Shown here one piece after another: positions 60,272 through 64,000 of a stretch of 64,000 bases of DNA; position 1 is the first letter of the stretch; each line of letters starts with the position of its first letter. The notes beneath the pieces are model-generated. The model was not told the origin of the DNA. It searched no databases and saw only the letters and a program-made list of their open reading frames with translations. Both the position numbers and the translations under genes were made by a program. This DNA comes from Hyaloscypha bicolor E (lineage: Eukaryota; Ascomycota; Leotiomycetes; Helotiales; Hyaloscyphaceae), in assembly GCF_002865645.1 (NCBI RefSeq), contig NW_020194684.1:5371952-5435951 (forward strand), given 5' to 3'.

Positions 60272-62302
60272 ATGAGTGACGCGACTTCACATCTACCACC
60301 CCGCTCGTCTTCGGCTGCACCCGTGTCCGAGGGACAACGAGCAGACTCGAGCTCGGGCGAGGGTGAATTCGACACGTCTTTGGATCAATCTACAGAATCT
60401 GTTGGGAGAGAAGAAAACACGGACGATTTTGGTGGAAGGGCAGACAACAAGCAGAAGCGGAAGAGGACCAGGTATGTATGAGGAGTTTTCATATCTGTCG
60501 GCGCGTCTCAATTCAAGCTTTGGCTTGTCCAATTCATGCATATATGGGCAACTGGAGTTTTGGAATTCTTTTAGGGATCATTGCTAACGTTTTCATCTTC
60601 CAGCCCCCAAGACCAAGCTATGCTCGAGGCCGAATATAAACAAAACCCCAAACCGAACAAGGCAGCGCGTGCAGAAATAGTCGAGAAGGTGTCTTTGAAT
60701 GAGAAGGAAGTCCAGGTCAGGAAATATATATTTGAGACGCGGCTGGTTTGCAATCAGACGCGTTCATAAAAATGTACTTTCAGTAGCTAATGGGTTACAG
60801 ATATGGTTCCAGAACAGAAGACAAATTAATCGAAGAAAATCACGGCCACTTCTACCTCATGAGATCGCAGCTTTTGGACTAAGAGGTATGGCCGCACTGT
60901 CGTCTGATCCCGCGTCAAATATGGCATTCAGCAGCAGTCAAAGTGGAGGAGGGGACTTCGAATCAAGCTTGCATCAGGAAATGATTGGTAGCCAGGAGGA
61001 GACCGGAATTGGCCAAGACGAAGCGGAGGTTTTACTCCTAGAACCAGCGGCGGAACTCTTCAAAGTCTCGAAGAAAGAGGAGGTCGAAGCTGTTACGTTG
61101 GATAGACCTACTTTCTTGCCACCCCTTCTGAAGCGTCAGGTTTCATCTACGACCTCAGTTAATGAAAGCAGCTCTCTCCCAACCACGGAAAGTGTGATCA
61201 AGTCATTCTCGTCTACTCCAGGGTACCTTGCGAACCGCTGGAGCTCTATCAATAACTCGATCTCAACCCCGGCATCATCTCAACAGCCCGCTTTCTGTAC
61301 CCCTCCTTTGTAAGTGATCTGTTCCCTCTCCAAGCGGAAGTCTTAATATGTTTTAGATCCAATGCAAACCAGCCTGCTTCATGTCCTGAGCGACTTGAGT
61401 CAAGCAATGCTACTCCATCTTCTCGGATGAGACTGTCACTGTCTCTAGATGGCAAGGCAGAACTCATTACTGGCCCATCCCCTCCCCGCCCATCTTCTGC
61501 TCGTCCTACCTCGTCATCGGGAGCTATGTTGCAGAAGATGCCAGGACTCCAACGGAGTCACAGTGCACTTCCATTCGCTCGGGTTCCGTCAGCCATCAGT
61601 GTGATTCCCCCATTTAAGCCTCGTTTACCTACCGGCCGATCGAGAGATGCACGTTCTTGGGAGTTCTGTTGCGACCCCGAGGCTCAGGACGAACTCACCA
61701 CCCAGGCTGAGAACGAATCACACGGCTCAGCTCTGGCGGCAATCAGTCTGATACGCTCTGCCAGTAACTCCGCCCTCAAACAAAATGCCAACAAACGAAA
61801 CGCGCCGTCAGTCAAACCCGATTCCAGCAAGCATGGCAAGAGACCAAAGCTTGGTCGTGGAATTTCAAGTCTTGCAAGACTTCAAAATCCTGGCAAGATA
61901 TCCTCGAAGCCAACACACCAGCCCTCAGGCTACGCCAAAGATGGCCTGATGCACTCGCCTTCTGGTGATTCGGATAAGGAGAATTGGATGCCATATGAGC
62001 ATGGAGGCAACCCTCGGCGTCGACCTCTACCGTCCTGCAAAGCAGGTAAACAACAAAATCCGCGAGCCATCCTAGGTGATAACTTCAATGTTCCCACACA
62101 CGCAGTCGACTTTCCAGGTGGCAGACATCGGAATCGGAAATCCACAAAAGCTGTACCTGAAGTGTTTGAGGATCAGGAGAATGGAGGCGTAGTTCCACCA
62201 GAGGTAGAGCACTTCATGCGCGGTGAAGTCAGTCCGAGCAAGAAGGGAGACCTGGATTGTATCCAAGGATTGTTGTCGTTGAGTCAAGGCAATTGGAGAT
62301 AG
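60272..62302 (+). CDS. Yox1-like homeodomain transcription factor
   Basis: Exons 60272-60471, 60604-60715, 60801-61309 and 61357-62302 make 588 residues. The homeodomain occupies about 60-120 and is split by two introns: KQKRKRTSPQDQAMLEAEY, NPKPNKAARAEIVEKVSLNEKEVQ, then helix 3 IWFQNRRQINRRKSR. The spacing of 60 residues is standard. The rest is disordered, with Ser/Pro-rich segments and a short conserved-looking DSDKENWMPYEHGG near the C-terminus, which is also seen in fungal Yox1/Yhp1 relatives. Yeast Yox1 represses Mcm1-dependent M/G1 genes; the same role here is inferred. Its large 3' region is unusually repetitive (see the 62650-64000 entry). Confidence 0.9.
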
Positions 62303-64000
62303 TGGAGCAGACAAAGCTGTGAGGTCTGGGTATGGTATAATGTTGGAATTAGCTTTTGCTGGGCTGCATGGTTGGTGTTGGGATTATGGCCCATGCTTCT
62401 CTGTCGATTTTTATTGCCCGATACCATGACTAGAAATGCTGATGATTCACCAGAAGATGATATCTCAAATGTACATCCTTCTCTATCCATTGCGATTCCT
62501 GATACTCCATCGGTGCAGTGGCTGTTCTTGCGCCTAGTTTGGCATTCTCTCATCGAATTTCTTCTGCTTCGGTACAAAATAATTTTGCTTGAAAAGCACC
62601 CAGCAGGATTGAACTTGACTATCTTGCTGGACATGATTACTCCTGAATAAGCTTGCATATTTGCTTTCATTTTCAGCCATCTTTACAGCTCATAATCTTC
62701 AATTGAGGTGCATTTTGCAACTCTATGGCCAGCTTGGACCATTAGCTTTCATTTCAGCCAGCTTCGATAACTCCAATGTTTCTTTGACAGTACCAGTTTA
62801 TCTTTCGCACATTGCTTTGGGACATAACCACCCTTTTCGCCCATTTCTCTCATAAGTCCCTGCTTTCCACTCGTCTTTGCACTCCACTTTCATTCGAAAT
62901 CACTTCTTTGTCCATCTTTCATAATTGCTTATTTTCTGCCGGTCTTCGCAACCCGTCCTTCAAACATTATCACTTCCGTTCTGTCCATTTCTGCAAGTCC
63001 TCGTTTTCTGCTGGTCTTCGCAACTGTTCCTTCACACATTATCACTTCTTCTACGCCAGCCTCTCGCAACTCCCTATTTTCTGCCCATCTTTTGTATCTC
63101 ACCTCCGTAGGTTGTCACCTGTATACTCATCTTCCATTCAGCAGTGATTGACTTTCAGGTTGATCCTCGGGATTGAATATTCTTTGCTTTCAGAACCCTT
63201 ACTCTCAGCAACCTTCACCCTTGAATATTACGTGGTGGGCTTGGGTCTCTATCACCATTATCCACCACAATCTTTGGAGATTCGTCCTACTTCTTGGCAG
63301 GATTTACTCTCAACTGCCCTATCCTGCTAGGCCATTTGGCTTCAGTGTCCTAGGCTAGCTGAGCCATCTATCTCTACTTCCGACAACCCTCAGAATCCTG
63401 CACGTCCCCCCTTGCCAAGGACATCTTTCTTCACCCTCCTAAACCATATTGGACCCTGACTTTACACCTGAGTTTGACTGCTCACACCAGGACTGGAACA
63501 TTCTGCCTTACCTTTTTTGCCACCTTCAGCGTTCACCTTCGCACCGGCAACAAATTGGCAGTCGGATATTCTTCCTAGGCAAGGACATTTGCATTACCGT
63601 TCTACCTCGCCTCCGCTATGGGATTTCTTTTGGCAACTAATTATTTTCCCTAGGCAAGGTCGTTCGGCTTTAGAATACCACATTGCCTTCGCAACTCACC
63701 TCCTTGGCTACCGAAATTTCTTCCAAGGCAATGTCAGCGTCCTTTCACATTTACAACCACCTGGCAGCATTTAACAACCGAAACTTCTTCCTATGTTTCG
63801 ACATTTAGAACCAACAACTGCGACAAAGTAAACATTGACCCTTACCTCTTATGCCGAACTATCCCCCCTATCTCGGATATTTGGCATCATAGCCTCGGAC
63901 AAAAATCGACATCGATCTCCCCGTTTGTCTCGGGTATCCCGTCTGATCCCAAACAGTTGGCATCACAACCTCAGACGACCCCTGATGTGACTTCTACTTC
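62303..64000. other. Pyrimidine-rich tract without a gene
   Basis: 1.7 kb to the window edge. The plus strand is strongly C/T-biased from about 62650. All frames are short. It could be a long leader of a gene outside the window or a decayed minisatellite. Confidence 0.45.
62650..64000 (+). repeat. Degenerate 72-81-bp tandem repeat tract
   Basis: Similar blocks recur at near-constant spacing. TTTTCTGCCGGTCTTCGCAA-like blocks lie at 62932, 63004 and 63077 (72-73 bp). CCTAGGCAAGG-like blocks lie at 63573, 63648 and 63721 (73-75 bp). TTGGCATCAYARCCTCRGAC blocks lie at 63881 and 63957 (76 bp). TTTCATTTTCAGCCA-like blocks lie at about 62665 and 62746 (81 bp). Different motif families share a similar period. 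Confidence 0.55.

Noticed and set aside
62812..63147. 111-codon frame with an internal 24-residue repeat
   Set aside because: The repeat follows from the 72-bp DNA period (a multiple of three); no start context or homology suggests a protein.

Overview
The window is nuclear DNA of a filamentous ascomycete (Pezizomycotina). The evidence is short 45-100 nt introns with GT..AG ends and CTRAY-like branch sites, a class IV chitin synthase with its Skt5/Chs4 activator, a fungal-type Polo kinase, a Yox1-like homeodomain protein, and a transposon whose decay looks like repeat-induced point mutation (RIP). Gene content and low synteny feel closest to Leotiomycetes, but that rank is a guess. I rebuilt spliced models by hand from frame breaks and splice signals. 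Every multi-exon model listed sums to a multiple of three. All are unverified by transcripts.

Layout. 1-4 kb: 3' part of a JmjC-domain gene (+), EAF6 (-), and a PWI/RS-rich splicing coactivator gene (-). 4.07-7.80 kb: one complete Tc1/mariner-type DNA transposon with 37-bp terminal inverted repeats and a TA target duplication. It holds a RIP-inactivated transposase and a second convergent coding frame of unknown function. 8-16.4 kb: a disordered unknown protein, a small three-exon unknown gene, an FAH-family hydrolase, 3-hydroxyanthranilate dioxygenase (convergent with it) and a large ArAE-type membrane protein. 19.5-25.3 kb: a WD40 protein and a secreted GH17 glucanase. 28-37.8 kb: class IV chitin synthase (-) and its Skt5/Chs4-type activator (+), divergently placed around a 3.8-kb gene-free interval. 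38.8-47.5 kb: Polo kinase with an unusual N-terminal module, OPA3-like protein, an unknown three-exon gene, an Rtc3/SBDS-like protein and a small membrane protein. 50.7-57.3 kb: a Dbl/PH RhoGEF, proteasome chaperone Nas2, and Ran GTPase. 60.3-62.3 kb: a Yox1-like homeobox gene, followed to the window end by a pyrimidine-rich, degenerately repetitive tract.

How the genes relate. Most are housekeeping genes, but several concern the cell wall and division: GH17 glucanase, class IV chitin synthase, Skt5, Polo kinase, RhoGEF and Yox1. The chitin synthase/Skt5 pair is the clearest functional pairing. The most unusual structure is the two-gene mariner-type element inserted about 140 bp upstream of a splicing-factor start codon. 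Long gene-free stretches (16.4-19.6, 25.2-28.0, 31.8-35.6, 47.5-50.7 and 57.3-60.3 kb) hold regulatory DNA, leaders and simple repeats, but nothing else I can support.
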